Assembly: GCA_002212725.1 (NCBI GenBank)
Contig: MTCR01000132.1
Span: forward strand, 1 to 38,494
Origin: Sphingobacteriales bacterium TSM_CSM
GTDB lineage: Bacteria > Bacteroidota > Bacteroidia > Chitinophagales > UBA2359
Reading direction: 5' to 3'
Length of the DNA stretch: 38,494 nt
The translations under genes and the position numbers were made by a program. The number at the start of each line of letters is the position of its first letter. Position 1 is the first letter of the stretch. The notes under the pieces were generated by a model. The model was not told where the DNA came from and searched no databases. It saw nothing but the letters and a program-made list of their open reading frames with translations. This document shows, piece after piece, positions 8,010-17,174 of the stretch.

Positions 8010-9962
8010 TTAATACAGCAGTTCCCATGCGCTGCGGTAGGCATCGGTTTGTTCGGTATGTTCAATGAGTTTTTGGTAAAAGGGGTGCGCGGCTAAGGTG
8101 GCACTGTCTCCGGTTATTACCAGTTTCTTTTTGGCGCGGGTCATAGCTACATTGGTACGTCTTATATCGGATAAAAAGCCGATTTCGCCGCGGTCGTTGC
8201 TTCTTACCAGGCTTATTCCTATAATATCGCGCTCTTGCCCCTGGAAACCGTCAACGGTATCAACAGAGATGTTGGGCAGGTATTTAAGCAGTGTTTCGTA
8301 GTGTTGCAGGTCTTGTTCAATTAATCTTACCTGTTCTTTGTAGGGGGCAATAATGCCCAGGGTAATTTGTTGGGTGGTGTCCGGGGGCAGTTCGGTTTGC
8401 AAGGCTTCAAAAATTTGGGTAAGGTATTTGAGCAGCAGGGCGGCTTCCTGCGGGTTGCTGTAGCTCATGTTTTGGGGGTTTTGCACCTCGTCAAACCCGC
8501 ATCCGGCGGTATCAATAAATTCAAAAGGTTTACTCAGTTCGGTAAAATTGCTGTTTGCAAGGGGTGTAAGGGTTATATGCGCTACCGATTGATGGGCGTA
8601 CAACTGCGCCTGGTAAAAAGACTGGCTGGCAAAGCGCATAATTTTTTCGTTCATTCGGTATTGAACGTTGAGCATGGTATGCGCATTGGTGCGTTTAATA
8701 CATTTTTCAAACAAAGAAAGGTTTAACCCCTTTTTTTGAGCTTCGGCCGATTTTACGGTGGGCGGAAGCTGGTGGTGGTCGCCGGCAAAAATTACCCTTT
8801 TAGCCCTTAGAATGGGTATCCAGGTAGCCGGTTCAAGGGCTTGAGCAGCCTCGTCAATAAATACGGTGTCAAATTTTCGGTCGCGCAGTACGGTTTGGGC
8901 AGCGCCTACCAGCGTTACGGTAATAGCCTGTGCATTGTCTAAAATATTGTTCAGAATATAGTTTTCCAATTGGCGGGCATATTCCAGCAACAGTCGTGCC
9001 TGTGCCAGCAGGTGTTGCCGTTCTTCGCGTTCTTCTTTTCCAAAGGTGCGTTTAAATTTTCGGGCTTCCTGCTCTAAGCGCACCACTTCTTTTCGGGTTT
9101 GCACCATTTGCTTGTAATCGGGGTGTTGGGTTATTTGTGCATCAAGGGTAAGGTGTTGCAGTTCTTCGTCCACGCGTGCAGGGTGTCCTATACGGGTAAC
9201 TTTAACCCCTTTTTGGTGCAGTTTAAGGCTCAGCAAATCAACGGCTGTGTTGCTTGGGGCGGCTACAAGCACCTGTTTTTCGGTATTTAACACATGTTGT
9301 ATGGCGCGCACCAGGGTAGTGGTTTTACCGGTGCCGGGTGGGCCGTGTACTACAGCCACATCGTCGGCAATGGAAATTTGTTGCAGTGCGCTGTTTTGCG
9401 ATTCGTTTAAATCGGCATAACTTACAAACGGGTATTTGGTGTAAAAAGACGGCTGCCGGTAGCCCAGCAATACTTCCCGAAGGTGCCCCAGCCTTTCGCT
9501 TTCTTTGGCTTTAAGCAGTTTTTGCAGAGTGGCTTCCATTTCGCGGTAGGTGGTTTCGTTGTATAGCAGGTCAAGCCCCAGTTTACCCTCAGACAACCAA
9601 TCGGGCAAATCGGCATTGCGTACCACCAGCCAAAGGCTGTTTCCGCGCACCTTTTTAACCACACCCTGCAACAAGGGTCTTTCACCCTCAAAGGCATTGC
9701 TGAACAAGGCCGCCGTTTGCCCGGGCTGAAAAAGGTGTTCTTCGTTACCGTCTTGTTGGGTACGCTGAATTTCGAGGGTATATTGCTCGCCAATGCCAAT
9801 TTCTTCGTTGGCTACCACCACGGGGTACCAGGTAATGCCGCGTTTTTTGCGTTCGGCAAGCGATGTTTCTTTTATAAGTTGCTCGTATTGTTTTATTTCT
9901 TCATTGCGTTCTGCTTTAATTAGTTGCAGCAGGTGTTGTATTTCTTCGGCACTTGTTTTCAT
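8010..9962 (-). CDS. SF1B DNA/RNA helicase, IGHMBP2-like
   Basis: The 650-residue protein is a superfamily 1 helicase of the Upf1/IGHMBP2 type. ATG 9962 (MKTSAEEIQHLL) is preferred to an upstream non-ATG start. Residues about 50-130 form a beta-rich 1B-like domain. Motif I is VVHGPPGTGKTTTLV, followed by AAPSNTAVD (Ia), DEAAQALEP (II), FAGDHHQLPPTV (III), LNVQYRMNEKI (IV), TVDGFQGQERDII (V) and AMTRAKKKLVITGD (VI), all complete. It should unwind nucleic acid in the 5'-3' direction using ATP. Its cellular role in Bacteroidota is not established; DNA repair or RNA turnover are possible. It is a single gene. Confidence 0.9.
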   Translation of the reverse strand: MKTSAEEIQHLLQLIKAERNEEIKQYEQLIKETSLAERKKRGITWYPVVVANEEIGIGEQYTLEIQRTQQDGNEEHLFQPGQTAALFSNAFEGERPLLQGVVKKVRGNSLWLVVRNADLPDWLSEGKLGLDLLYNETTYREMEATLQKLLKAKESERLGHLREVLLGYRQPSFYTKYPFVSYADLNESQNSALQQISIADDVAVVHGPPGTGKTTTLVRAIQHVLNTEKQVLVAAPSNTAVDLLSLKLHQKGVKVTRIGHPARVDEELQHLTLDAQITQHPDYKQMVQTRKEVVRLEQEARKFKRTFGKEEREERQHLLAQARLLLEYARQLENYILNNILDNAQAITVTLVGAAQTVLRDRKFDTVFIDEAAQALEPATWIPILRAKRVIFAGDHHQLPPTVKSAEAQKKGLNLSLFEKCIKRTNAHTMLNVQYRMNEKIMRFASQSFYQAQLYAHQSVAHITLTPLANSNFTELSKPFEFIDTAGCGFDEVQNPQNMSYSNPQEAALLLKYLTQIFEALQTELPPDTTQQITLGIIAPYKEQVRLIEQDLQHYETLLKYLPNISVDTVDGFQGQERDIIGISLVRSNDRGEIGFLSDIRRTNVAMTRAKKKLVITGDSATLAAHPFYQKLIEHTEQTDAYRSAWELLY

Positions 9963-10239
9963 TGTAAAACGGTGTAAGGGCAAAAATTATGGCTTTATTT
10001 CCGGTTTAAGCCGTTAAATGATTAAGCGTGGTAAAGGTAGCTATTTTTTTTCTGCTGCCCTATTGTAAAACTGCCGCCGCCGGTTGCCGGCGTTGTTTGC
10101 AGTATTGTAAATCGGGCAATAAATTTATTGTGACTTTTTAGGTAAACAGTTCGTCATTTATTTGTTTTTGGCAAAAGTAGTTAATACATTTGCACAGAAA
10201 TTTGCAAAAAAATTTTTAACCCCTAAAATCAATACAACA
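9963..10239. other. Divergent intergenic region with a GC hairpin
   Basis: No gene is visible. It holds a perfect GC-rich hairpin, CGCCGG-ttg-CCGGCG (10078-10092), a weak minus-strand -7 like TACCTTTA (10032-10039) for the helicase, and a good plus-strand promoter for the LysM gene, listed separately. Confidence 0.5.
10161..10192 (+). promoter_or_regulatory. Bacteroidota-type promoter for the LysM/BON gene
   Basis: A -33 TTTG (10161-10164), a 20-bp spacer and TACATTTG (10185-10192) match the TTTG / TAnnTTTG consensus of the primary sigma factor. It implies a leader of about 40 nt before ATG 10240. Confidence 0.6.
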
Positions 10240-10746
10240 ATGGGACTTATTTCTTTTATTAAAAGCGCCGGCGCTAAATTGTTTGGTAAAAAGGAAGAAG
10301 AAAAAACAGTTGCCGCCGCACCCGCACCCGTATTAAGCCAGGCCGAATTAGATGCTCAAAAAGCGCTGTTGCTGGAAAGCGAAGTACGCAACAATGGTTT
10401 AAACATTCAGGATTTGTATGTAGAGGTGAGCGACGACGTAGCCATTATACATGGTAAAGCCGAAAATGTTTCCGATAAAGAAAAAGCCGTTTTGGTTTGC
10501 GGTAACGTAGAAGGCATTGCACATGTTGACGACCGCATTACCCTTCCTGAAGACGAAAGAAGCGTTCCGCAGGCAGAGTCGCAATACTATACCGTGCAAA
10601 AAGGCGATACTTTATCGGGCATTTCCAAGCATTTTTATGGCACAGGCTCCAAATACATGGTTATTTTTGAAGCCAACAAACCCATGCTTTCCGACCCCGA
10701 TAAAATTTATGTAGGCCAAGTATTGCGCATTCCGCCGCTGTCATAA
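10240..10746 (+). CDS. BON and LysM domain protein (Kbp/YgaU-like)
   Basis: The 168-residue protein combines a short N-terminal segment (MGLISFIKSAGAKLFGKKEEE), a BON domain (about residues 50-108; LYVEVSDDVAIIHGKAENV, EGIAHVDDRI) and a C-terminal LysM domain (about 118-168; YYTVQKGDTLSGISKHFYG, DPDKIYVGQVLRIPP). This is the architecture of E. coli Kbp (YgaU), a K+-binding protein. There is no signal peptide, so a cytoplasmic location is likely, as for Kbp. ATG 10240 is chosen because it starts the conserved N-terminus and lies about 40 nt downstream of the predicted transcription start. A hairpin follows the gene. Confidence 0.85.
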   Translation: MGLISFIKSAGAKLFGKKEEEKTVAAAPAPVLSQAELDAQKALLLESEVRNNGLNIQDLYVEVSDDVAIIHGKAENVSDKEKAVLVCGNVEGIAHVDDRITLPEDERSVPQAESQYYTVQKGDTLSGISKHFYGTGSKYMVIFEANKPMLSDPDKIYVGQVLRIPPLS

Positions 10747-10805
10747 GCACCGGCATACTGCCTTAGGGGGTACAACAATATACCTCTGCTTGGTAAAACT
10801 GTCTG

Positions 10806-10866
10806 TATCGGTGAAATCTTTACACCCAAAAAGAGGAGGTAAGGTTTCACCGATATTTGTTTTATA
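10806..10866 (+). terminator. Hairpin terminator after the LysM/BON gene
   Basis: A perfect 11-bp stem, TATCGGTGAAA (10806-10816) / TTTCACCGATA (10845-10855), has a 28-nt loop and is followed by TTTGTTTTAT. The large loop is unusual for a simple terminator. Confidence 0.5.
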
Positions 10867-10914
10867 GCCACCACCAATTTACCCACCTGCTTATCAGCCT
10901 TTTTATTTTTGCCC

Positions 10915-11664
10915 ATGAATTTATGCCTCGATATAGGAAACACCCGAACCAAAGCGGCCGTTTTTAATGCTGCAGGGCAATTGCAAACATTGCAGGTTTA
11001 CACCGGTAAGCCAACCCGGCGGCAAATAAGCCGGTTAATTCAAGCGCAAAAAATTACACAAGCCATTTTATCGGCGGTGGCAACATACAACAACTCGCTG
11101 AACGATACCCTGCAAAACCATACCCGGCATTTTATTCACTTTTCCCACCAAACACCGGTTCCGGTAAAAAACGCCTACCAAACCCCTGCCACCCTTGGCC
11201 TCGACCGCCTTGCCGCTGTGGTAGGCGCACAACACCGGTTTCCGCAAACCAACCTGTTGGTAATAGATGCAGGAACCTGTATTACCTACGATTTTCTGGA
11301 TGCCGGCGGAACCTACCACGGTGGCGGTATTTCGCCGGGTATTGCCACAAAATTTAAGGCGCTGCATACCTTTACCGGCCGTTTGCCGTTAATAACTGTG
11401 CAACCTGCCGAAACAGCTAATATACCGTTGGTTGGCAATAATACACAAAACTCCATTTTATCGGGGGTAATTTGGGGCACTATTGCCGAGGTAGCGGGCA
11501 TAGTTCACCAATACCGGCAACAATTTGACCCGCTGAAGATATTATTTACCGGCGGCGATGCTATTTTTTTTGAAAACAGGCTTAAAAGTAAGATATTTGC
11601 CTGCCCAAATTTAGTGCCCGAAGGGTTAAACAAAATTCTACTGTACAATGCTGGCAAAATGTAG
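10915..11664 (+). CDS. coaX: Type III pantothenate kinase
   Basis: This 249-residue enzyme phosphorylates pantothenate, the first step of coenzyme A synthesis, in the cytoplasm. It shows the ASKHA-fold motifs of CoaX: the N-terminal phosphate loop CLDIGNTRTKAAVF, LGLDRLAAVVGA, DAGTCITYDFLD, the GGGISPGI loop, and FTGGDAIFF near the end. Length is normal for type III kinases. ATG 10915 places the conserved Asp at residue 5. A TATTTTTG stretch sits just 4 bp before the ATG; if it is a -7 element, the transcript would be almost leaderless. The end overlaps the next gene by 17 bp, so expression is probably coupled. Confidence 0.92.
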   Translation: MNLCLDIGNTRTKAAVFNAAGQLQTLQVYTGKPTRRQISRLIQAQKITQAILSAVATYNNSLNDTLQNHTRHFIHFSHQTPVPVKNAYQTPATLGLDRLAAVVGAQHRFPQTNLLVIDAGTCITYDFLDAGGTYHGGGISPGIATKFKALHTFTGRLPLITVQPAETANIPLVGNNTQNSILSGVIWGTIAEVAGIVHQYRQQFDPLKILFTGGDAIFFENRLKSKIFACPNLVPEGLNKILLYNAGKM

Positions 11665-12928
11665 GTTTACCTGCCTGTGGGTTATTTTATTGTTGTTTTG
11701 TTTGCAAAGCTATGCGCAAATAAAGCAGGTAAACTCGCCTTATTCTATATCGGGCATTGGCGATATGCAGCCCACCCAATTTTCATTTAACCGAAGCATG
11801 GGGGGCATCAGCGCCGCACTTCGGCCCCCGCTCAACATCAACTACAACAACCCGGCCTCTTACGGGTATTTGCAACTTACCACTTTTGAACTGGCGCTGC
11901 AGGCCAACTCCCTTTGGCTGCAAACCAATGAAACAAAGGCCAATACCGCCACCGGTAATTTATCGTACCTGTCCTTTGCTTTTCCGGTAAACCGATTCTG
12001 GGCCGCCGGCTTTGGGCTTTTACCATTCAGCTACCTGCACTACGATATTAATGTGTACCGAAACCTGCCCGATATAGACTCGGTTAATTACCGTTTTATC
12101 GGCAGCGGGCAACTATATCAGGTTTATGTTGGCAACGGCTTTAAATATAAAGGATTTTCGGCAGGCGCTAACGTGGGCTACGTTTTCGGAACGCAAACCC
12201 GGCAACTGCGCGAAACCTTTCCGGCATTAGACAATGTGTTTAACAACCTGCGCACGCAAGACATTTTTCCGCGCGGACTGGTTTGGAATACCGGCATACA
12301 GTACAATGTAAAACTGGCTAAAAAGCTAAGTCTTACCCTTGGCGCAAACGGCAATGCAGGACTTAAAATCAACAGCACACAAAACACCCGATGGGAACGC
12401 GCCCAAATTGCAGATGACCGCGTAAGCGTAATTGATACCCTGTATATTACCGAAGACGAAAAAGGGACAATAACCCTGCCGGCTAAAATAAATGCCGGAT
12501 TTGCTTTTCAGGGAAGCGGAAAAAGCCAATGGGTGGCCGGTGCCGATATAACCCTGGAACCCTGGGAAGATTTCAGGTTTTATGACCAACCCGATTCAAC
12601 ATTTACCAACAATACCCGGTTTTCAACCGGCTTTTCGGTAGTGCCCGATGCCCGCGTATTTAACAGCTTCTTGAAATCAACGGTTTACAGCGCCGGCTTT
12701 TATTATCAAACAGGTAAATTTAAAATAAACAATACCCAACTACCCGAATGGGCAATTACCCTTGGCCTGGGTATGCCGTTAAAAAGAGTAAACTCCCGAT
12801 TAAACTTTTCGGTTGAAATTGGTCAAAGAGGAAGCCTGAAAAACAATCTTATACGCGAAACCAATATGCAGGCAACTTTCGGGTTTACTTTAAACGACAA
12901 GTGGTTTATCAAGCGCAAATATGACTAA
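11648..12928 (+). CDS. Outer-membrane beta-barrel protein, function unknown
   Basis: The 426-residue protein has a signal peptide (MLAKCRFTCLWVILLLFCLQSYAQ) followed by the start SPYSISGIGDMQPTQFSFNR and a run of alternating beta-strands rich in Tyr, Phe and Gly. This looks like a FadL/PorV-type outer-membrane barrel. The motif NPASYGYLQLTTFELALQA is typical of such Bacteroidota proteins. The start lies inside coaX (17-bp overlap), so translational coupling is likely. As I recall, a protein of this kind often follows coaX in Bacteroidota, but I cannot verify that here. Role unknown. Confidence 0.75.
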   Translation: MLAKCRFTCLWVILLLFCLQSYAQIKQVNSPYSISGIGDMQPTQFSFNRSMGGISAALRPPLNINYNNPASYGYLQLTTFELALQANSLWLQTNETKANTATGNLSYLSFAFPVNRFWAAGFGLLPFSYLHYDINVYRNLPDIDSVNYRFIGSGQLYQVYVGNGFKYKGFSAGANVGYVFGTQTRQLRETFPALDNVFNNLRTQDIFPRGLVWNTGIQYNVKLAKKLSLTLGANGNAGLKINSTQNTRWERAQIADDRVSVIDTLYITEDEKGTITLPAKINAGFAFQGSGKSQWVAGADITLEPWEDFRFYDQPDSTFTNNTRFSTGFSVVPDARVFNSFLKSTVYSAGFYYQTGKFKINNTQLPEWAITLGLGMPLKRVNSRLNFSVEIGQRGSLKNNLIRETNMQATFGFTLNDKWFIKRKYD

Positions 12929-13064
12929 AAAGCAAGGCAGCCCAATTCAACCCGATTGTCGTTTATATTTACACAAACGTCAAAATCTACTTTAATCAAA
13001 AGCGCTCAAAGTAAACAATAAAAAAATTATCATTCACTAACTAATGAACAAACAATAATTCGCC

Positions 13065-14612
13065 ATGCAAAAATTGTCAAAATTTGGTTTATACACCCTT
13101 GTTGCGGCAATGCTGTTATTTGCCTTTCATACCAATAGCTTTGCCCAAAAAAAAGGCAAAAAGGGTAAAGAAGAAACCAAAACAGAACAACCGCAAACCA
13201 ACACCAATGCAGCACCCGCCGAAGCAGACGCCCTGCTGAAAGAAGCCAGCGGCAAATGGGGTGCAGATAGCGCCGAAACGGTTAAAAATTACTCGCTTTA
13301 CCGCGAATACTACAAACAAAACCTCTACAAAGATGCCCTGCCCTACTGGCGCGTTGTAATAAAAAACGCACCCGGCGCCCGAAAAACCCCCTATATTGAC
13401 GGCGAAAAAATGTACAAGTCTTTCTTAGAGCAGCAAATAGAAGGGGCAGTGTGCAAAAACGGCACTACTACAACCGGTTACAGCGAAGACCCCTGCAAAG
13501 ATAACGGCGGCTTTACCGAATGGAAGTACAAAGATAAAGCAATGGCCGATGCGTATTTCGACACGCTCTTTCAACTTTACGATAAACGCGGGCAGGCCTT
13601 TAACGAAATGGGCTATGTAAATGTGCTGAAAGCCCGCACACTTGCCGCCTACAAACCGCAGGAAACCGATGCCGTTATAGCCCTGCGCCAAAAAGCCATA
13701 AAAGAAGAAGCAGAAGACTCGCCCTACGACCTCGTATATGCCTATTTTAAAGACGCAGTAAGCCTGTACAGCGCCAAAAAAATTACGCAGGACTCTGTTT
13801 TTGCCATTCAGGAAGCATTGGCAGATATTACGGCCAACAACATCGAATCTAACGAAAACCCCGATTATGTAGCCCTCTACCAACAAGTGCAAGATGTAAT
13901 GAGCAACTGGCGCGAAAAAGTAGAAGCGGCCACTAAAACAGTGGTTACCAAAGCATCTGACTGCAACACCGTAATACAGGTTTATGGCGAAAAATTCAGA
14001 GCTAACTCCAACGATTTAACTACGGTAAAACAGGTGTTTTCCAAACTTAAATCGGCCAGGTGCACCACAGACCCGCTTTATTTTGATGTACTTATTCAAA
14101 TGAACAATCTGGAACCCTCGGCTTCCCAATCGCGCTTTATTGCACAGCAATACCAGAAAAAGAGCGATTTTTCCAATGCCATAAAATACTACAACAAATC
14201 GCTCGAAATGGAGGCTGACCCAGCTAAACAAGCTAAAGTATATATGCAATTGGCAAAAATGGAGCAGGTGGCTAACGGTAACTTGTCGCAGGCAAGAAAA
14301 TATGCCAAAAAAGCAGCCGATTTGCAACCCGGCTCAGGCGAACCCTACCTGTTTATTGGCGACCTATACATGCGCAGCAAAGGCTCCTGTACCGATGACG
14401 GCCTTGACGGACACTCGGTATATTGGGTAGCTGCCGATATGTATGCGCGTGCCAAAGACATAGACCCCAGCGTTGCCTCTAAGGCATCGGAAAAATACAG
14501 CAATGCTGCCAAAGGATTTCCCAATAAAGAAAACCTGTTTTTCAGGGGGTATAATATTGGCGGGCCGTTTACCGTGCGCTGCTGGATACAACAAAGTACC
14601 AGCATACGGTAA
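13065..14612 (+). CDS. Secreted tetratricopeptide-repeat protein
   Basis: The 515-residue protein has a signal peptide (residues 1-27, ending NSFAQ) and then a Lys-rich linker (KKGKKGKEETK). The rest is mostly helical. Clear TPR units lie at about residues 365-440 (DFSNAIKYYNKSLEMEADP, then QARKYAKKAADLQPGSGEP), with a further degenerate unit near residue 455 (DMYARAKDIDPS) and weaker ones upstream. It probably acts as a periplasmic or outer-membrane scaffold; no partner can be named. It lies 136 bp after the barrel gene with no terminator between them, so partial co-transcription is possible. A strong hairpin follows. Confidence 0.75.
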   Translation: MQKLSKFGLYTLVAAMLLFAFHTNSFAQKKGKKGKEETKTEQPQTNTNAAPAEADALLKEASGKWGADSAETVKNYSLYREYYKQNLYKDALPYWRVVIKNAPGARKTPYIDGEKMYKSFLEQQIEGAVCKNGTTTTGYSEDPCKDNGGFTEWKYKDKAMADAYFDTLFQLYDKRGQAFNEMGYVNVLKARTLAAYKPQETDAVIALRQKAIKEEAEDSPYDLVYAYFKDAVSLYSAKKITQDSVFAIQEALADITANNIESNENPDYVALYQQVQDVMSNWREKVEAATKTVVTKASDCNTVIQVYGEKFRANSNDLTTVKQVFSKLKSARCTTDPLYFDVLIQMNNLEPSASQSRFIAQQYQKKSDFSNAIKYYNKSLEMEADPAKQAKVYMQLAKMEQVANGNLSQARKYAKKAADLQPGSGEPYLFIGDLYMRSKGSCTDDGLDGHSVYWVAADMYARAKDIDPSVASKASEKYSNAAKGFPNKENLFFRGYNIGGPFTVRCWIQQSTSIR

Positions 14613-14641
14613 GTTAAGCGCCGGCAACTATAACCTTGCAA

Positions 14642-14678
14642 AAAAAGCACGGGTGGTTTATACTGCCCGTGCTTTTTC
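14642..14678. terminator. Bidirectional intrinsic terminator
   Basis: A 12-bp stem, AAAAAGCACGGG (14642-14653) / CCCGTGCTTTTT (14666-14677), has a 12-nt loop and A/T runs on both sides. It serves the convergent TPR gene and the gamma-carbonic anhydrase gene. Confidence 0.75.
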
Positions 14679-14710
14679 TTTACAGATAAAAATCTATTGC
14701 AGGTACAGGG

Positions 14711-15262
14711 TTAATCGGCAGCAGAAACATCGGGTAAAGCAACATCGGGGCCGGAAAACCACCCCGAATACATAATATAGTTGTTGGCAATGCGTTCTAC
14801 CAGCACGGCAAACTGTTCGGGACTTACCGATTTCACTTTTTTTGCCGGTATTCCTGCATAAATACTGCCCGATTCTACAACCGTGTTTTCCAAAACCACC
14901 GCGCCGGCGGCAATAATGCAATTGGGGTGTATAACCGCATGGTCCATAACTATGGCGCCCATGCCAATCAACACATTATCGTGTATGGTACAGCCATGCA
15001 CAATAGCCCGGTGCCCAACCGATACGTTGTTGCCAATATTAACGGGTGCTTTTTGGTAAGTGCAGTGTATAATGGCGCCATCTTGTATGTTTACCTTATT
15101 GCCTATGCGTATATAATGCACATCGCCGCGCACTACGGCATTAAACCAAACGCTGCATTGACTGCCCATAGTAACCTCTCCTACTACAGTGGCATTGTCG
15201 GCCAAAAAACATCCTTCGCCAAAAACAGGGGTATTGCCATTTACGCTTAAAATCAGCGCCAT
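14711..15262 (-). CDS. Gamma-carbonic anhydrase family protein
   Basis: The 183-residue protein belongs to the left-handed beta-helix gamma-class carbonic anhydrase / YrdA / PaaY family. ATG 15262 (MALILSVNGNTPVFG) is the family-typical start; the upstream extension in frame is not plausible. Hexapeptide repeats run from about residue 15 to 145. Likely metal ligands are His in IQDGAIIHCTY and the two His of VGHRAIVHGCTI, with VVRGDVHYIRIG upstream as in the family. The C-terminal helix is RIANNYIMYSGWF. It may catalyse CO2 hydration or thioester hydrolysis, or have lost activity; sequence cannot decide. Confidence 0.88.
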   Translation of the reverse strand: MALILSVNGNTPVFGEGCFLADNATVVGEVTMGSQCSVWFNAVVRGDVHYIRIGNKVNIQDGAIIHCTYQKAPVNIGNNVSVGHRAIVHGCTIHDNVLIGMGAIVMDHAVIHPNCIIAAGAVVLENTVVESGSIYAGIPAKKVKSVSPEQFAVLVERIANNYIMYSGWFSGPDVALPDVSAAD

Positions 15263-15286
15263 AAAAAATCTGGTTAAAAAAGTGTT

Positions 15287-15311
15287 AAAAAATGTTGTGC
15301 AAACATTTTTT
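15287..15311. other. A/T hairpin upstream of the gamma-carbonic anhydrase gene
   Basis: AAAAAATGTT (15287-15296) pairs with AACATTTTTT (15302-15311) around a 5-nt loop. It lies 25 bp upstream of the minus-strand start, so it could be part of that leader. The rest of the 231-bp divergent gap (15263-15493) shows no gene. Confidence 0.3.
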
Positions 15312-15493
15312 ATTTGGAGAAAAGAAAAACTATACCTTAATTTGTAGCGACGCAGAAACCGGCAACATGGTTGCACAGGAAAAAAAATTTTTTCAAATTT
15401 CGGAACACTTTTTGGACTTAAAGGTTTATTTTGCAATTAATTTTCAGAAAAACAAAACTATACATTCATTTTTAACTTTTTAAACAAATTGCT

Positions 15494-16279
15494 ATGCAAA
15501 AATTATTACAAAAAACAAGTTTTGTGTTGCTGTTGCTGGTAAGCGGGCTTTTGTATGCCCAAGACCCGGTATTAACCATTTCGTGTCCCGCTTCGGCCGA
15601 TGATTGGGTAACCATTACCTATTACGCCGATAACGGTTGCACTCCCGACGGTAAAACACCCGTAGCAGGGCTGCCCTATATTGCCATTCACAGTGGCGTT
15701 ACCATTGGCGGAAGCGGCTGGCAATATGTAAAAGGCTGGAACGACAGCCCCGATAACATTACTGCTACCAAAATGTTTCCCGAAAGCGGAACCAACAACT
15801 ACAAAATTACCTTTATCCCGCGCGAATTTTACGGTGTACCCTCGGGCGAAAATCCTACGGGCATTAACTGCGTGTTTAACGGCTCTGATAACGACCCCGC
15901 ACCGTGGGCATCGGAAGGTAAAGACCCCAACAACAATTGCGGCGACTTTTCCCTTGCTTTTGCAGATTGCAGTGGTACCAGCGTAGGTGTTCTGAACCAG
16001 GGCGCCATTCAGTTGCACAACTACCCCAACCCCTTTACCACCGCCACCCAGATTTCTTATTTTACCGATAACGACGGCGAATTTGCCAGCCTTAAAGTAT
16101 ATAACGTACAAGGCCAGTTGGTAAAAACCCTTACTGCTGCCAACCACATTGCCGGCCAACATTATGTAAGCTGGGATGGTGCAGACAGCAACGGCAACTT
16201 AGTTGCAGGCGGGCAGTACATTATTACCCTTGAAACACCTAACCAGGTATCAACAGCCAAAATGTTGATTATCCGTTAG
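15494..16279 (+). CDS. Small T9SS-sorted secreted protein
   Basis: The 261-residue protein has a signal peptide (MQKLLQKTSFVLLLLVSGLLYAQ) and a mature region of about 150 residues with paired cysteines (TISCPASADDW, NGCTPDGK, INCVFNGSDNDPAPW). That region resembles the starch/carbohydrate-binding type of beta-sandwich but is not securely identifiable. A C-terminal T9SS type A / FlgD-like domain runs from IQLHNYPNPFTTATQISYF through YNVQGQLVKTL and SWDGADSNGNLVAGGQY to STAKMLIIR. It is a monocistronic gene ending at a strong terminator. Confidence 0.8.
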   Translation: MQKLLQKTSFVLLLLVSGLLYAQDPVLTISCPASADDWVTITYYADNGCTPDGKTPVAGLPYIAIHSGVTIGGSGWQYVKGWNDSPDNITATKMFPESGTNNYKITFIPREFYGVPSGENPTGINCVFNGSDNDPAPWASEGKDPNNNCGDFSLAFADCSGTSVGVLNQGAIQLHNYPNPFTTATQISYFTDNDGEFASLKVYNVQGQLVKTLTAANHIAGQHYVSWDGADSNGNLVAGGQYIITLETPNQVSTAKMLIIR

Positions 16280-16301
16280 TTTTAATTCCGGTTTAGAAAG
16301 C

Positions 16302-16339
16302 AAAAACGGGGTTGTGTATTGCAGCCCCGTTTTTTTTTT
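16302..16339. terminator. Intrinsic terminator between convergent genes
   Basis: AAAAACGGGG (16302-16311) pairs with CCCCGTTTTT (16325-16334), with a possible wobble extension of the stem. Ten T's follow on the plus strand and an A-run lies on the other side, so it can serve both the T9SS gene and cdsA. Confidence 0.75.
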
Positions 16340-16340
16340 G

Positions 16341-17174
16341 CTATAGGGCGTGCGCTAATTGCAACCATGCCCAAACAAACGGAATAACAAAGAAAACAGC
16401 ATCGAGGCGGTCTAAAATGCCGCCGTGGCCGGGTAAAATATTGCCCGAATCTTTTACCCCCACATTGCGTTTAAGCATAGATTCTGCCAAATCGCCCCAG
16501 GTGCCTATAGTTACCGAGAAAAAGGCAATGCCCAGCCACACAGGTAAAGACAGTTGCGGCAGCAACTGTGCAGCGGCAAAGGCAACAGCCAGGGTAAGCA
16601 ACAACCCGCCAACGCTGCCCTCCCAGGTTTTTTTTGGCGAAATGGTTTTAAACAAAGGCGTTTTGCCAAAAAACCGGCCGGCAAAATATGCGCCGGTATC
16701 GTTTGCCCAAATAAGAAAAAACACACCCAATACTAGCCGGGGTTGGTAGGTGCCGCCAAAATGAGCAATGGCATTTACCATAGCCAATGGTACTGCTATG
16801 TATAAAATACCGCTTACCAGCAAACAAAAACGCAAAAACAAGCCATGCGGATGCACATACATTTCGCGTATGCCCAACAGCAGCAGCAGGGGCATAAGTA
16901 CCACCCACATAACCGCCGGAACCAACCCCAGCAAAATACCCGATACCAACAAGTAAACCACCAAACCGGTTGCGGCGGCCAATAGTTTATCGGACAAGGG
17001 GTTTTGGGGCAATACACCCGGATACAAATGCGACAGCGTAGTAAACTCCCAAATTCCGCCCACGGTAAAGGCCATAAGCAAGAGCATCAGCAAATAATGG
17101 CTGGTAAACAAACAAGTTAAAGCAACTGCTGCCAACGCCATAGCAGTTACTACACGGGTACCCAATGAACTCAT
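16341..17174 (-). CDS. cdsA: Phosphatidate cytidylyltransferase
   Basis: The 277-residue integral membrane enzyme makes CDP-diacylglycerol from phosphatidic acid and CTP, the branch point of phospholipid synthesis. About eight hydrophobic segments are visible. The C-terminal signature SMLKRNVGVKDSGNILPGHG followed by GILDRLDAVFF matches the CdsA family pattern (S-x-x-K-R...K-D...P-G-H-G-G...D-R-x-D). The start at 17174 overlaps the stop of the DUF2007 gene as ATGA, indicating translational coupling. Confidence 0.95.
   Translation of the reverse strand: MSSLGTRVVTAMALAAVALTCLFTSHYLLMLLLMAFTVGGIWEFTTLSHLYPGVLPQNPLSDKLLAAATGLVVYLLVSGILLGLVPAVMWVVLMPLLLLLGIREMYVHPHGLFLRFCLLVSGILYIAVPLAMVNAIAHFGGTYQPRLVLGVFFLIWANDTGAYFAGRFFGKTPLFKTISPKKTWEGSVGGLLLTLAVAFAAAQLLPQLSLPVWLGIAFFSVTIGTWGDLAESMLKRNVGVKDSGNILPGHGGILDRLDAVFFVIPFVWAWLQLAHAL

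Noticed and set aside
10078..10092. GC hairpin upstream of the LysM gene as a terminator
   Set aside because: No T-run follows on either strand and it lies between divergent genes, so termination is not expected.
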